Origin: Bacillota bacterium
GTDB taxonomy: Bacteria > Bacillota > Clostridia > Peptostreptococcales > Anaerovoracaceae
Direction: 5' to 3'
DNA: 6,461 bases
Assembly (NCBI GenBank): GCA_017619905.1
Contig: JAFZRK010000004.1
Coordinates: 1 to 6,461, forward strand
The notes beneath the pieces are model-generated. The model was not told the origin of the DNA. It made no database searches and worked only from the letters and a program-made list of their open reading frames with translations. Shown in pieces: positions 5,970 through 6,461 of the stretch (position 1 is its first letter; each line of letters opens with the position of its first letter). The position numbers and the translations under genes were made by a program.

Positions 5970-6461
5970 TTATTTAGAGTAGAGCTCGACGATGAGGTGC
6001 TCGGCGACAGGCGTATCGATCATGGCTCTGGTCGGCATGGAGAGGACCTTGCCGGTGAGCTTGTCGGTATCGATGCTTACCCATTCCGGGGTGCTGATCG
6101 TCATCTCCCTGATCTCCTTGAACTTGGGAGAATCAGTGCTCTTGGCCTTTACGGCGATGACGTCGCCCGGCTTAACGTGTTCGCTGGGGATGTCTGCCTT
6201 CTTGCCGTTGAGCGTAAAGTGACCGTGCATAACGAGCTGTCTCGCTTCCTTCCTGGAGGACGCGAATCCCATGCGGAATACGGTGTTGTCCAGTCTGGTC
6301 TCAAGGAGGATCAGGAGGTTTTCACCCGTGATGCCCTTCTTGGCGGCAGCTTTCTCGAAATAGTTTCTGAACTGGGTCTCCTGAAGTCCGTAGAACCTCT
6401 TGGCCTTCTGCTTCTCGCGGAGCTGAAGTCCGTAGTTGGAGGCCTTCTTCCTGCTCTGGCC
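5970..6461 (-). CDS. rpsD: 30S ribosomal protein S4 (N-terminus cut by window edge)
   Basis: The visible 163 residues are the main part of S4, a primary 16S rRNA binder that starts assembly of the 30S body and acts in decoding fidelity. The frame is open to the right edge. It begins inside the conserved segment GQSRKKASNYGLQLREKQKA, followed by KRFYGLQETQFRNYF. About 40 N-terminal residues are therefore missing, so I cannot say whether this S4 has the zinc-binding cysteines found in some members. The S4 RNA-binding domain follows: LETRLDNTVFRMGFASSRKE, ARQLVMHGHFTLNGKK, then VKPGDVIAVK. The C-terminus MIDTPVAEHLIVELYSK is typical of Firmicutes S4. A start at the internal ATG at 6272 would drop part of the RNA-binding domain and is wrong. 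Placement directly before rpoA is the usual clostridial arrangement. Confidence 0.97.
   Translation of the reverse strand, partial: GQSRKKASNYGLQLREKQKAKRFYGLQETQFRNYFEKAAAKKGITGENLLILLETRLDNTVFRMGFASSRKEARQLVMHGHFTLNGKKADIPSEHVKPGDVIAVKAKSTDSPKFKEIREMTISTPEWVSIDTDKLTGKVLSMPTRAMIDTPVAEHLIVELYSK

Overview
This window looks like chromosomal DNA from a GC-rich member of the Clostridia or a related Firmicutes lineage. Three things point that way: the gene order rpsD-rpoA-rplQ (in Bacillus subtilis rpsD lies elsewhere), strong AGGAGG ribosome-binding sites, and the character of the ribosomal and RNA polymerase proteins. Codon use is GC-rich yet tolerates ATA (Ile) and AGG (Arg). I cannot name a genus. 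All genes I support are on the minus strand, so transcription runs from high to low coordinates.

Right part (about 4544-6461): the distal end of the alpha ribosomal-protein operon. It holds the 3' part of rpsD (cut by the window edge), complete rpoA with a GTG start, and complete rplQ. A textbook rho-independent terminator lies 36 bases after rplQ.

Middle (about 4206-4543): a gap of roughly 340 bases with no convincing gene. It holds a ~154-bp segment bounded by a perfect 10-bp inverted repeat, which resembles a small dispersed or MITE-like repeat. Next to it is a strong extended -10 promoter facing leftward.

Left part (1-4205): an apparent four-gene operon driven by that promoter. In order it encodes an unrecognised lipoprotein, a divergent MtnA/eIF-2B-family sugar-phosphate isomerase, an AMP-forming acyl-CoA synthetase whose start overlaps the isomerase stop as ATGA, and a second tandem acyl-CoA synthetase. 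The second synthetase runs off the left edge and is about 77% identical to the first over the part visible. The physiological link between the isomerase, the ligases and the lipoprotein is not evident from sequence alone.

The right half is ordinary housekeeping DNA. The points worth a second look are the isomerase-ligase pairing, the ligase duplication and the intergenic repeat. I see no CRISPR array, tRNA, rRNA, transposase or phage gene, and nothing I would call a new defence or mobile system.
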